Assembly (NCBI GenBank): GCA_041391225.1
Contig: JAWKOL010000014.1
Coordinates: 1-64,000, forward strand
Direction of reading: 5' to 3'
Length of the DNA stretch: 64,000 nt
Origin: RI-153 sp041391225
GTDB lineage: Bacteria > Chloroflexota > Anaerolineae > Caldilineales > Caldilineaceae
Program-made: the position numbers and the translations under genes
Part shown: positions 1 to 9,086 of the stretch, one piece after another
How positions within the stretch are numbered: position 1 is the first letter of the stretch
Layout of the letters: each line of letters opens with the position of its first letter
The notes under the pieces: model-generated
The model's database searches: none
What the model was told of the DNA's origin: nothing
The model's input: only the letters and a program-made list of their open reading frames with translations

Positions 1-126
1 AAGAAGGCAGCGGGGTGAAACATGTTGTCATGGCGCTGTTGCGCGATTTCGTCCCATGCTTTGCGGTTCTGGTCAGTGTATTTTTGGATGTTGGTCATGG
101 TGTCCTCAGGGGGGATGAAGGCAAAA

Positions 127-290
127 GTCAAAAGGCAAAGTGCAAGAGGCAAAAGTGGCAGAGGCTTGACGCTATTGGTGATCATGTTGACGGATAAGCC
201 TCTTTTTTACCTGCCACCTGCTACCTGCAACATACGTCTGTCCAAACGTGACACTCAACCACTTTTGCCTTTTGCACTTTGCCTTTTGAC
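127..290. repeat. Long inverted repeat, family 'CAAAAGGCAAAG'
   Basis: Arms at 127-158 and 259-290 are reverse complements over 32 bp with one mismatch. Each arm is built from degenerate copies of a 'GGCAAA(A/G)' word. The ~100-nt loop contains a shorter pairing (GAGGCTT/AAGCCTC) and a run of 'ACCTGC'-like words. The element overlaps the 3' end of the minus-strand GNAT gene and encodes its last residues. Confidence 0.85.
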
Positions 291-866
291 TTCGTCTTCT
301 TTTTCTTCTTCAATTTCGCCCAAGATATGCGCAAAGATATATTCGATCCCGTCCTCTGGGTCCACGTGTTCGCCGATGCGGATGAAGCCGAGGCGGTGGG
401 CAATGCGCAAGGACGGTGTGTTTTCGGGCGAGATGCTGAGGATGAAGCGGTTGAGGTGATGCTGGGTGTGCGCCCAATCCATCAGGCCGCGGCAGGCTTC
501 GGTGGCGTAGCCTTGTGCGCGGTAGGTGGCGAAGATGGTATAGCCGATCTCGATGCCGCCTGGTGCGAAGTCGCGCAGATAGGCTGGATCGGGCGCGGTG
601 TGGAAGCCGATGTGGCCGATCATGGTGTTGGTTTCGCCGAGGATCACGGCGCGCAGCAGCCACGGTTGCAGCGACGGATCGCCGCGCAGATCGTCCAGGC
701 GCAGCCGCATGAGCCACTGCTCGTCGAACCAATCGGGGCAAATGTCCGCGCCCAGGAGCGTGGACGCGTCCGCGCTGCGGCCTGTCAACGACGCTTCGAG
801 GAAAGCCGGTGTCATCGACACCAGCCGGAGTCGCTGCGTTTGGATGGCTGCGACGGTTGTCGTCAT
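255..866 (-). CDS. GNAT-family N-acetyltransferase (RimJ/RimL-like)
   Basis: Predicted cytoplasmic acetyl-CoA-dependent acetyltransferase of 203 residues. The sequence shows the family layout: 'IEIGYTIFATYRAQGYATEA' is the beta4/acetyl-CoA-binding segment, 'LNRFILSISPENTPSLRIAH' is the RimJ/RimL 'N..S....EK.GF' region, followed by 'RLGFIRIGEH'. The ATG at 866 overlaps the TGA of ppk1 (TGATG), indicating translational coupling. The substrate cannot be read from sequence. The last ~15 residues (E/K/R-rich, 'VKRQSAKGKSG') are encoded by an arm of an intergenic inverted repeat and are probably not part of the fold; the natural end is near residue 185. The reading frame is intact. Confidence 0.85.
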   Translation of the reverse strand: MTTTVAAIQTQRLRLVSMTPAFLEASLTGRSADASTLLGADICPDWFDEQWLMRLRLDDLRGDPSLQPWLLRAVILGETNTMIGHIGFHTAPDPAYLRDFAPGGIEIGYTIFATYRAQGYATEACRGLMDWAHTQHHLNRFILSISPENTPSLRIAHRLGFIRIGEHVDPEDGIEYIFAHILGEIEEEKEDEVKRQSAKGKSG

Positions 867-2999
867 CAGATCTGGCTGCTGCTGGTGCGCACAAGATCCA
901 TCAGTGTGCGGTGCGTTCCAGCGGCGGCGTCTTCATCTTCAGCCCGATGTCGACGTCGGCGGTAGCGGCCGTCGGGCATCATCTTCCACCCCTGTCTCGT
1001 GTCGGTGAGGCAGATGTCGAGGATCGTGAGCAGTTGCTGTTGCAGGTTCGGGTCCAGGATCGGCGCGATGGCTTCCACACGGTTGCTCAGGTTACGCGTC
1101 ATCCAGTCGGCGCTGCCGATAAAGCATTGGGGATCGCCGCCGGTTCTCGAAGTAGAAGATGCGGTGGTGTTCGAGGAAGCGCCCGATAATGCTGAGCACT
1201 CCCGATCTTGTCGCTGATACCGGGCAGCCCCGGGCGGATGCGACAGTTGCCGCGCACGATCAGGCTGATCGGCACGCCTGCCTGGCTGGCTTCGTAAAGC
1301 TTGCGCACCAGTTCCGAATCGTCCAGCCCGTTCATCTTGGCCACGATGCGCGCCGGGCGACCGGCCAGCGCGTTGGCGATTTCAACGTCGATCATCTCGA
1401 CGAAACGCCGCCGCATGGTGACAGGCGCAACCAGCAGTCGCCGGTAGTGCTGCTGTCGGCTGTACCCGGTGAGGAAATTGAACAGATCCATCAGATCCGC
1501 GCCCAGTTCGGGGCTGGCCGTCATCAAGCCCAGGTCGGTGTAGAGGCCCGCAGTTTTGGGGTTGTAGTTGCCGGTGCCGATGTGACAATAGGCGCGCAGA
1601 CCGTCCTCTTCTTCGCGCACCACGAGGGTGGTTTTTGTGTGCGTCTTGAGGCCGATGAGTCCGTAGGCCACGTGGACGCCTGCATCTTCCAGCGTGCGCG
1701 CCCATTCGATATTGCGCTCTTCGTCGAAACGGGCTTTCAATTCCACCAACACGGCAACCTGTTTGCCCCGTTCCGCCGCCGCGATTAGCGCCTTCACAAT
1801 CGGCGAGTCGGAAGACGTGCGATAGAGCGTCTGCTTGATGGCCAACACCTGCGGATCACGTGCCGCCGCTTCGATAAACGCCTGGGTGCTGACGGCGAAA
1901 CTGTGGTAGGGGTGATGCACCAGCACGTCCCCTTTGCGGACGATGGAAAAGACGTCGGCGGGGCGCGACTTGCTGTTGAGACCGGCGAATGCGGGGTGTA
2001 CCTGCGGTGTCCACGGATCGTCCTTGAGGTGGGGTAGGTTCACATCGGCCAGTGGGAAGAGATCAGCCAATCCCAGCGGACCGCGCACGTCGTAGACATC
2101 GGGCTGGTGCAGCCCCATTTCGGTCATGAGCATGTGACGCACATGTTCAGGCATGGCGTCGGATACTTCCAGGCGCACGATGGGCGCGAAGCGGCGCTCG
2201 CGCAACTCTTCGCTGATCAGTTCCAGCAGATCGTCGGCTTCGTCCTCGTTGCGGGCGATGTCGGCGTTGCGGGTGACGCGGAACGGATGCGCCGCTACCA
2301 ACTCCATGCCGTCGAAGAGGACACGCAAATGTCGGATAATGATCTGCTCCAGAGGAATGAACTCGAACTGCTCGCCGGTGGAGACCCAGCGCGCCCGGTT
2401 CGGGGGGACTTTGACACGGGCAAAACGAGTCTCGCCGCTCACCGGATCGCACAACTCTACGGCAAGGTTCAGGCTCAAATTGCTGATGAAGGGAAAAGGG
2501 TGACCCGGGTCCACTGCCAGCGGGGTCAGGATAGGATAGATCTCGCGGTGGAAGTAGGTCTCCAATTGACTCTGCTGCGCGTCGGTGAGTTCGTCGTAGT
2601 CGACGATGCGCATGCCTTCCTCGCGCAGCGCGGGGAGCACGTCGTCGAGCAGGCAATCACTCTGGTAACGCATCATGCGGTGGACAGCTTGCGAGATCAC
2701 GCCGATCTGGTAGTCGGGCGTGAGGCCGTGGATGGTGAGGTTGGCCATACCAGCCGCCTGCTGCCGCTTCAACCCCCCCACGCGTTTGCGATAAAATCTT
2801 CATCTAGGCTGCTGGCGGTGATGGGCCAGAATTTGAGCCGTTCCATAGCAGCCGGTTGCGCTCGTCCAGCGCCCTCGTAGAGAGCCAGTTGAAGTCCAAC
2901 CAGCTCAATTCGCGGACATAGACCAGCGGCGACGAGGTCAATTCGTCCAAAGAAAGCGGAAAGATCCAACTCTGGCCTGAAATCAACCACCGGCGGCAT
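866..2999 (-). CDS. ppk1: Polyphosphate kinase 1, split by frameshifts
   Basis: PPK1 reversibly transfers the ATP gamma-phosphate to polyphosphate. The N-terminal domain signature 'YVRELSWLDFNWL' lies near 2.9 kb and 'MERLKFWPIT' near 2.85 kb. The middle and catalytic part forms one 560-codon frame (1099-2781). 'YCHIGTGNYNPKTAGLYTDL' carries the phospho-accepting His, and 'LYRTSSDSPIV' is also present. The C-terminal part ('MTRNLSNRVEAIAPILDP...') continues in another frame to 866. ATG 2999 gives ~710 residues, the normal PPK1 length. At least four frame changes are needed, yet every segment is well conserved, so sequence error is more likely than decay. The gene precedes and overlaps the GNAT gene by one base. 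Confidence 0.9.
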
Positions 3000-3248
3000 G
3001 ATCGAGAAAACCGATTTCCGCTTGTCCCTGCCATGCCAAAACCGTCGGGGTGGTCATCCAGGCCGGCAGCGCGGCTGCTCATCGTCGAGCTTGTGTAATA
3101 CGTGACCATAGTGGGTTCCTCGCTTGAATGTCCTGATTACCGGTAGCTCGCCAACAGACGGCGCTCTGGAGCTTCCCTATTCTAATGAAAGCAGCACCTT
3201 TTGTCGAGTCATGCAGAATTCCCGCCTTGGAATCCCTATATCCGGTGC

Positions 3249-3512
3249 TCATTCTCTTGACCTAGCTGCGAAAAAGTCCGACTTCTGTGTGATTTGCGGT
3301 TGCTCCCTCCTGAGAGAAGTCGGACTTTGCGCTTGAGCTAATCTTTTTTGTAGTAGAGTCATCTCGCCGTTGCTGATCTTAAAGATCCCCTCGAAGGAGT
3401 ATGCGTCTGATTCACTGTCTACAATCTTGATTTTTGCGCCGCTGATCGCGATTCTGTGGATGGGCCAATCTGGCTTATTCGCCAGAGGGTAGCCTCCGCG
3501 AATTTGGCGCAC
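3249..3512 (-). CDS. Small hypothetical protein or C-terminal fragment with a repeat-encoded tail
   Basis: An 87-codon frame with a GTG start. The first ~55 residues have ordinary protein composition ('IHRIAISGAKIKIVDSESDA', 'FEGIFKISNGEMTLL'). The last ~30 are encoded by the 3266-3328 hairpin repeat. No family was recognised. It lies between divergent ppk1 and the CPBP gene. It could be the end of a decayed gene whose 5' part is lost to frameshifts. A start upstream of 3512 would need a frame change. Confidence 0.3.
   Translation of the reverse strand: MRQIRGGYPLANKPDWPIHRIAISGAKIKIVDSESDAYSFEGIFKISNGEMTLLQKRLAQAQSPTSLRREQPQITQKSDFFAARSRE
3266..3328. repeat. Hairpin repeat 'AAAGTCCGACTTCT', also found at 30461-30493
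   Basis: A 14-bp perfect inverted repeat (3273-3286 and 3315-3328) with a 28-nt loop. Positions 3266-3299 match 30461-30493 in reverse complement over ~33 nt, with one difference in T-run length. It is therefore a dispersed repeat and not a unique terminator. Confidence 0.85.
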
Positions 3513-3520
3513 GTTGACGC

Positions 3521-4483
3521 ATGATCGTGGGCGGTGTCTACGTTGGTGCTGGTGATCGGCGTGTTCGTAGCTGTGCGGCAGGATCGCCCGCCTTCGCCGA
3601 CGCGATCGTGAGGTGGTGGCCAGGAGTAACGCGGGCTGCTGTCCGCGGCGTGATCATCGACATCGCTTTCCCGGGTTGGTGCGGGGATCAGCGTGGCCGC
3701 GGCGGTGGGCATCCCGCTGCTGTGGCGACCGGTGCGCCGCGCCTCTGGCGGCGACTTTTCCTCTGTTGCCGCTAAGCGCTGATTCGGCTGTTCACGGTGT
3801 TGCCCTTCGTTCACCATGCTGATTGTGCTCAACATGGTGATCCCATGATTGGGCTGACAATGCTCACCGGCGGTGCTGCACGCCGCAGACGGCGCATCGG
3901 ACGGATGCCGCACCCGCCATGTTGACGTGGCCTGTGGGTGCAGCAAGGCCGATGGCGCTGGCGGTGATCGGCGTCGGGCTGGCTGTCGCGGCGATCCTGG
4001 CGTGAGGCGTTGACGTTGGCTTGGGATTCGGCGTCCGTCGTTTGCCGATCTTGTGATCGGTGTGGAGCGGTTTCGGCGGCGGTGCTGGTGAGCAGATCCT
4101 CAGCGCAGTGCAGCCGCGCTTGGCGTGGGCATGGACCCCGACGCAGGGGTTGAATTTGGAAGTGCTGCTGGGGCCGCTGCTTGGCTCGCCCGCCGGCATT
4201 CTCACCATCGGTTTCGCCGCCGCCCTAGGCGAAGAGACGCTGTTCCGCGGCGCGCTGCAACCCCGTTTCGGTATTTCTCCTCACCACCCTCCTTCGCCAT
4301 CACCCACAACCAGTATAGTTGTCGCTCTCCACCGTGGTGGTCTTCGCGGCGGGGTTGATCTTCGCCGTGCTGCGAACGCGCTACAACACTGTCACCTCGA
4401 TGACGGCCCATGCCACCTACAACATCACCCTGGCAACGTTGGCGATGCTGGCGATGCGTTTGCTGGAAAACACGCAGATGTAG
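3521..4483 (+). CDS. CPBP-family intramembrane metalloprotease, frameshifted
   Basis: The diagnostic motif is 'LGEETLFRGALQPRFG' (~4.23 kb), the EExxxR motif of CPBP (CAAX/Abi) membrane proteases. The later 'TAHATYNITLATLAMLAMRL' carries the second conserved His/Asn and a final hydrophobic helix, with the stop at 4483. Upstream (3.52-4.1 kb) all three frames contain short hydrophobic stretches such as 'MLIVLNMVIP', fitting an N-terminal multi-helix region broken by several indels. Members process prenylated proteins, mature bacteriocins or give immunity; which applies here is unknown. It is divergent from ppk1. The start is uncertain: ATG 3521 is the first in a plausible frame. Confidence 0.65.
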
Positions 4484-4607
4484 GACTTGTCCAATGCGAC
4501 GAGGTGTGATACGATGAGGAATAGGTTCTTTATCGGTTTAGTAAATCGGTTTTGATGCAGCAATCGTAGTTTTTTGTAGTCATTTTTGAGTTCTCATACT
4601 CAATGCG

Positions 4608-4660
4608 AAGGCGCAAAGAACGCAAAGTGGAGACGTTTTTCTCCGCGATCTTTGCGCCTT
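4608..4660. repeat. Inverted repeat, family 'AAGGCGCAAAGA'
   Basis: A 12-bp perfect inverted repeat (4608-4619 / 4649-4660) extended by imperfect pairing. A weaker outer pairing, TTTTGATGCA near 4546 with TGCATCAAAA near 4683, encloses it. The same word forms the outer arms of the 62.5-kb element. It lies between the CPBP and MFS genes. Confidence 0.75.
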
Positions 4661-4739
4661 TGTGATGGGAAATTCTGATGGCCTGCATCAAAAAACAGGC
4701 GGTGCATTGAGCTGTCAAGATGCTTGTGAGGGGCGTTTC

Positions 4740-5942
4740 ATGCCACAGTGGCGACGCAATTTGTACATTTTGTTCGTAGTACAGCTCTTATCCATGGCTG
4801 GATTCAGCCTGATTTTCCCGTTTTTGCCGCTCTACGTGAAGGAAGTGTGGCACCGCGCACCGCGGCGGCTCGATTGAGCTTTGGGCCGGGCTGGTCTTTC
4901 TTCGGCAGGCGCTGACGATGATGCTCTCGGCGCCGGTGTGGGGCGTGGTGGCCGACCGTTTCGGACGCAAGCCTACGATTGCGGCGCTGCCGTGGCGGCG
5001 CGGTGACCATCGCCCTGATGGGCTTCGTGCAGAATGCCGGAACGTGCTGGTGGTGCTGCGTGATCCAGGCTGGTGACAGGCAATTGCGGCGGCAGCCAAT
5101 GCGCTGGTAGCAGCATCGACGCTCAAGGAACGATCCGGCGAGGCGCTGGGGTTGTTGCAGATGTGGTTGATCGGCATCGCTGTCGGCCCGGTGATCGGCG
5201 GCGTAATCGGCGACGCCATCGGTTTTCGCAGGTTTCTGGATCACGGCGGCGTTGCTGGCGCTGTGTACCGTGGCCGTCATCTTCGGCGTCGAAGAAGAAT
5301 TCACGCCTGCGCCCCGTGGCAAGGCGGCAACATGTTCGGCGGCTACTGGGATCTGAAAGCGCCCGACATGGCCGGTCTCTACTCGGCGGGCTTCCTCAAC
5401 AGCCTGGGCCGCTCGGCGATCATCCTGGTGGCCGCTCTTCGTGGCGCAGTTGATGCACTCCGAAGCCCACGCCGCCCGCGACGGGCATCATGATGGGCGC
5501 CTTTGCCTTTGTCGGCCTGGCCAGTTCGCCTGGCTGGGAAAACTCGGCGACCGAATTGGTCACAACATTCTGCTCTTCGCGGGATGGTGCTGGCTGTGGT
5601 CTTTACCTGGGACAGCCGCTTCAGACAGCGGCCTGGCAGTTGGTTCTGCTTCAGGCGCTCACCGGCCTGTCCACCGGTGCGGCGGTGCCGGCGCCAGGCG
5701 CGTTGATGAACTTGCGCACTTCGCCGGTGCGCAGGGCGCCACATTTGGCCCGGACAACAGCATCCAATCGCGCAGAGTGCTGGCGCTGATGGTCGGCGCA
5801 GGATCGCCACCTGGCTTGGGATCCGTAGTCTGCGGCGTCGATCCTGATCTACAGCACGGTCGCCCTCGTTACCTTGCACCTGTGGCGTGTGGGTGTGTCC
5901 CATGCTGCCGTGGCGCAGGCGGTGCCGAGTAGTGGTGATTGA
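4740..5942 (+). CDS. MFS multidrug-type exporter, multiply frameshifted
   Basis: Predicted 12-helix inner-membrane drug/proton antiporter. The N-terminus 'MPQWRRNLYILFVVQLLSMA' leads into helix 1 ('GFSLIFPFLPLYVKEV'). The loop 2-3 signature is 'VVADRFGRKPT'. Helix 5 is 'LLQMWLIGIAVGPVIGGVIG', the motif-C region typical of antiporters. In the second half 'GAFAFVGLASS', 'LGDRIGHNILLFAG' and 'YSTVALVTLHLWR' appear in different frames. The total span gives ~400 residues, normal for the family. At least six frame changes are required. The ATG at 4740 follows a G-rich ribosome-binding stretch. The substrate is unknown. Confidence 0.75.
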
Positions 5943-5970
5943 GAGATGATGAGATTACGAGATCAGCATC

Positions 5971-6005
5971 AGGGATTTCGATCCTGTGCAGGATCTGAAA
6001 TCCCT
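5971..6005. repeat. Inverted repeat 'AGGGATTTC(A)GATCCTG'
   Basis: Arms 5971-5986 and 5989-6005 pair with one bulge. The following 'TTAATCGCCCAATC' is shared with the 22.9-kb element, so this is a shortened copy of that family. It lies just after the MFS stop. Confidence 0.7.
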
Positions 6006-6029
6006 TAATCGCCCAATCTCTTGTCTGTT

Positions 6030-6069
6030 GTGCTCCCCGCCTATCCCCCCGAAGGCGGGAGCACTTTTT
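6030..6069 (+). terminator. Rho-independent terminator after the MFS gene
   Basis: The GC-rich stem GTGCTCC(C)CGCCT / AGGCGGGAGCAC (6030-6042 / 6053-6064) is followed by a T run (TTTTTGTTT). It suits the plus-strand MFS gene and separates it from the convergent subtilase gene. Confidence 0.8.
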
Positions 6070-6112
6070 GTTTGGGGAGTGTGATCTATTGTGAGCCAAC
6101 CACAGACCATTC

Positions 6113-8624
6113 TTAGCCCAAATGCTTCATGAGTTCACCTGTGCTGGTGAGAACGGCGATGCGGTTGCCGTCCACTGGAACGATGTTACGTTCTCCGCTT
6201 GCACTGTCCACTCAGCGGTGAGGGCGCCTTCCTGACCGATAGCTGACCACCAATGGTCGCACCGATTCGGTTGCCCGCCAACTGGAAACTGGAGACGCCG
6301 CTTGCTTGCGTCGTCCAGTCTGCGCTGAGACGCCTTCTTTGACATACAAGGTTCCATCGGCGGCCAATACTGCGATACGGTTGCCGTCTATCTGATAGTC
6401 AAGCACATTGTTAGCCAGCATCGTCCAATCTGCGGTGAGCGCTCCTTCACGTAGAATTCACCGGACGTGGCACGCCCATACGATCACCTTCTAACTGGAA
6501 CGACTGTGCATTGTCAGCCACGGTTGTCCATTCGGCGGGTGAGTGTCCCTTCCTTGACGGCGACATTGTTTCCTGTGGTCAGCACCCCAATACGGATGCC
6601 GGCCAAATGGAACGATGATAAATTCCCCCGCCGCCAGATCGATCCAGTCTGCACTCAAATCCTCTTTCACGGAGAAGCTACTGGTTGTTTTCAAGACGCC
6701 GATACGGCTGCCCTCCAATTTGGAAATCGGCTGCATTGGATGTCAGCGGCACCCAGTCCACATTCAGAGAACCCTCTTTGACCTGCAAATCACCTCCAGT
6801 GGAGACGGTAAACCAATGCGGCTGCCATCCAACTGAATTCGGGCGAACGTTGTCGGCCTGCGCGTCCATTCGGCGGACAGTGTCCCCGCTTACGTCGTAG
6901 AGATTGCTGTCGCTGGTGCGGACGCCGATACGTTGCCCTTCCAGTTGGAAAGGCGCCGGCGGAGCCGGGCGCTGTGCCTGGCGTAGCCGTCGGTGTCGGC
7001 GTGAGGGTGTCGCAGTCGTGGTGGAAGCCGTGGCTGTCGGTGTGCGCGGGTGTCGCAGTCGCAGTGGCAGTCGCGGTTGGTGTGGACGTGAAAAGTTGCC
7101 GTGGCTGTGCTTGTCGGCGTCTGTGAATTGCCAGGCGTCGTTGAAGCCGTTGCTGTCTGATCGGACGTTGGGGTAGGCGTTGCTGTCACCTGCGCGGCTC
7201 CTCAGTGGTCGTCGGTGGTGGCGGTGACTTGTCGGCTGGGTCGCAGTGGCTGTCGCCGTGGAGAGCGCTGTCGACGTGGCGCTGGGTGTGGCTGTCGCCG
7301 TCGGTGTTGTAGTTGGCGACGGGTCGGGGCAGGACACGGCAGCGAAGGCATTGATGCGCCCAGCCCCGAGCTGATCCTCATAGTCGGGGTTGACGGCGTC
7401 GATATTGTCCGCGCTGGAGAGGATGCATTCTTCTACATATGCCGCGGACCAGTCGGGGTGCTGCGACTTGATCAGCGCGGCCAGCCCTGCCACATGCGGC
7501 GCCGCCATCGACGTGCCGGATAGTGGCCACCCATCTGCGCACCCAAAAAGTTCAGGATCACAGGATAGGGTAACGTGGACAGGATCTCGCCGCCCGCATG
7601 CGATTGACGTCCACCCAGTCGCCGTAGGTAGAGAAGTCGGACTTGCCGTCGTCGCTGTCGGTGGAGGCGACGCTGATCACGCTGGCATAGGCGCTGGGTA
7701 GACGACGGCGTCGCCGTTGTTGCCGGCAGAGGCGACGACGATAGCGCCCTTCCTTGGGCAACTGAATTGCCTGCTCGATGGCAGATGAGTGGCCGTTGAT
7801 CCCAGGCTTAGGTTGATCACCTGAGCGCCAACTTCGGCGGCATGGCGATACCTGGCGGCGATGGCCGAGGCATACGCGGTCGATAGTCCATCATCAGGGA
7901 AGACTTCGATGTAGCAGGATGCGGGCATTCCAGGCCAGCAGGCCGGCGATGTCTATTGCTGTTGGTGGACGCAGGCGATGCCTGCCACGTGGGTGCCGTG
8001 GCCGTAGGTGTCACGCGGATCGTCGTCGAAATTGCCGAAGTCGTACCAGCTATGGTGTCGTACTTGTCACGTAGATCAGGTGATCGGTGTCCACGCCGGT
8101 GTCGACGTGATGGCGATGAGCATCTCTTCGGCGCTGCCCTGGGTGACGTCCCAGGCCGATTCCGCGCCGATCTGCGCCAGCGCCCACTGCGCTGGTAGAG
8201 CGTGTTTATTGGGGATGGTGGAGAAGAGTTGGTAGGCGAAGTCGTGCTCGGCGTGTAGGCAATCGCCGGATCATTGGCTACAGCCTGCTGGAACCGCGCC
8301 CAGATCGATATGGCTGGGGAAGGTCCAACGCAAAGTCCCGGTCCCTGTGATGGGTTCTTGAGGAGACGACGCCGTACAGGTTCACATAATCGAGGTGAGA
8401 TTGGTTTCTTTGCTTGAACCCGATCAAGAGCGTGTTTGGGGCAGCATCGCCGGCCGGCTCATCATGATGACGGGCAGGTAGATGGTGCTGGTGTCCGCCG
8501 GCTCGGTCTGGTCCCGTGACGCCGGGGCGGCGTTGCCCGATCCGCCCGCAACCGCGAGGACAAGCGACAGGACGAGCAGCAAGCTGAACAGGGTCCGCGC
8601 AGTGGCGGCGCGTGGTTGGTGCAT
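6113..8624 (-). CDS. Secreted subtilisin-like (S8) serine protease with C-terminal repeats
   Basis: The start 'MHQPRAATARTLFSLLLVLS' at 8624 has a good SD (AGGAG) and a signal peptide, then 'STIYLPVIMM'. The catalytic triad is readable across frames: Asp in 'VDTGVDTDH' (~8.1 kb), His in 'YGHGTHVAGIA' (~8.0 kb), Ser in 'GTSMAAPHVAGLAAL' (~7.5 kb). The oxyanion Asn is in 'SAGNNGDAVVYP'. A Thr/Ser/Pro/Ala linker (~6.95-7.35 kb) leads to a C-terminal array (6.11-6.95 kb) of ~30-residue units of the type 'FQLEGQRIGVRTSDSNLYD', probably a beta-propeller or lectin-like binding domain. The last unit ends 'GNRIAVLTSTGELMKHLG'. About 830 residues if repaired; many indels. It lies next to the Rhs gene and may process or accompany it (inference). 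Confidence 0.8.
6120..6960 (-). repeat. Tandem coding repeats of ~90-100 bp in the subtilase C-terminus
   Basis: About seven or eight degenerate units, each encoding F-x-L/V-x-G-x-R-I-A/G-V-L ... G-x-L-x-V-K-E-G-x-L ... W-x-x. The unit recurs throughout 6.12-6.96 kb but is divided between frames by indels. Confidence 0.7.
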
Positions 8625-8704
8625 GGGTGAGGCTCCTAGATAGGGAATGATGTAAGCTTCGAGTCTGCATGGGTCAGTCCAGAATTTAGGTTGTGTTAAG
8701 CATG

Positions 8705-8960
8705 TCAATCAAAAACCCGTCTGTTACTCGAATGAATCACATACTGTGTAGGATCACCGCCCAAAGACACGGTTAACGCATCGTAGGTCCATTTAGGTTG
8801 CCAGTGAATCCGAGAAGGAATTTGCGCAATACCAGTGTCTTCCACTAAGCTCATACGAATGAATGTCCTGGTATTGCAGTTCATAGGCATAATGTGCACG
8901 GTGCAGGGTTACAAGAGTTGTTAGACTTGCGAGCCTGTCTTTATGCGCTTCATTGATCAT
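8705..8960 (-). CDS. Small hypothetical gene directly downstream of the Rhs gene (possible immunity protein)
   Basis: Translation from ATG 8960 gives 'MINEAHKDRLASLTTLVTLH...YELQYQDIHSYEL'. A single frame change near 8.83 kb joins it to 'IHWQPKWTYDALTVSLGGDP...SSNRRVFD' ending at 8705, ~84 residues in total. No family was recognised. It lies ~130 bp after the stop of the Rhs-type protein on the same strand, in visibly AT-richer sequence than its neighbours. That is the usual position of a cognate immunity gene. The function is inference from position only. Confidence 0.35.
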
Positions 8961-9086
8961 AGGTACGAGTGGATGTTTTCATTCTACCCATACATCATAA
9001 CGGCCCTTGAATACCACTCGTGGCAAGAAAATATCATCCAGACTAATACCGCAATCTCCTCCGACCACACGTTTCTGACTCGATAT

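Noticed and set aside
279..965. Long plus-strand open frame opposite the GNAT gene
   Set aside because: Composition and lack of any recognisable domain mark it as the antisense shadow of the GNAT/ppk1 genes. Similar long shadows opposite FGGY (21414-21920), the PLP enzyme (23242-23919), mrp genes, Gfo/Idh genes and the amidohydrolase were left out for the same reason.
3419..3946. 175-codon minus-strand frame in the CPBP region
   Set aside because: It is antisense to the hydrophobic CPBP segments, and its His/Ser/Thr/Pro-rich composition is typical of a shadow frame. Only the 3249-3512 part looked protein-like.
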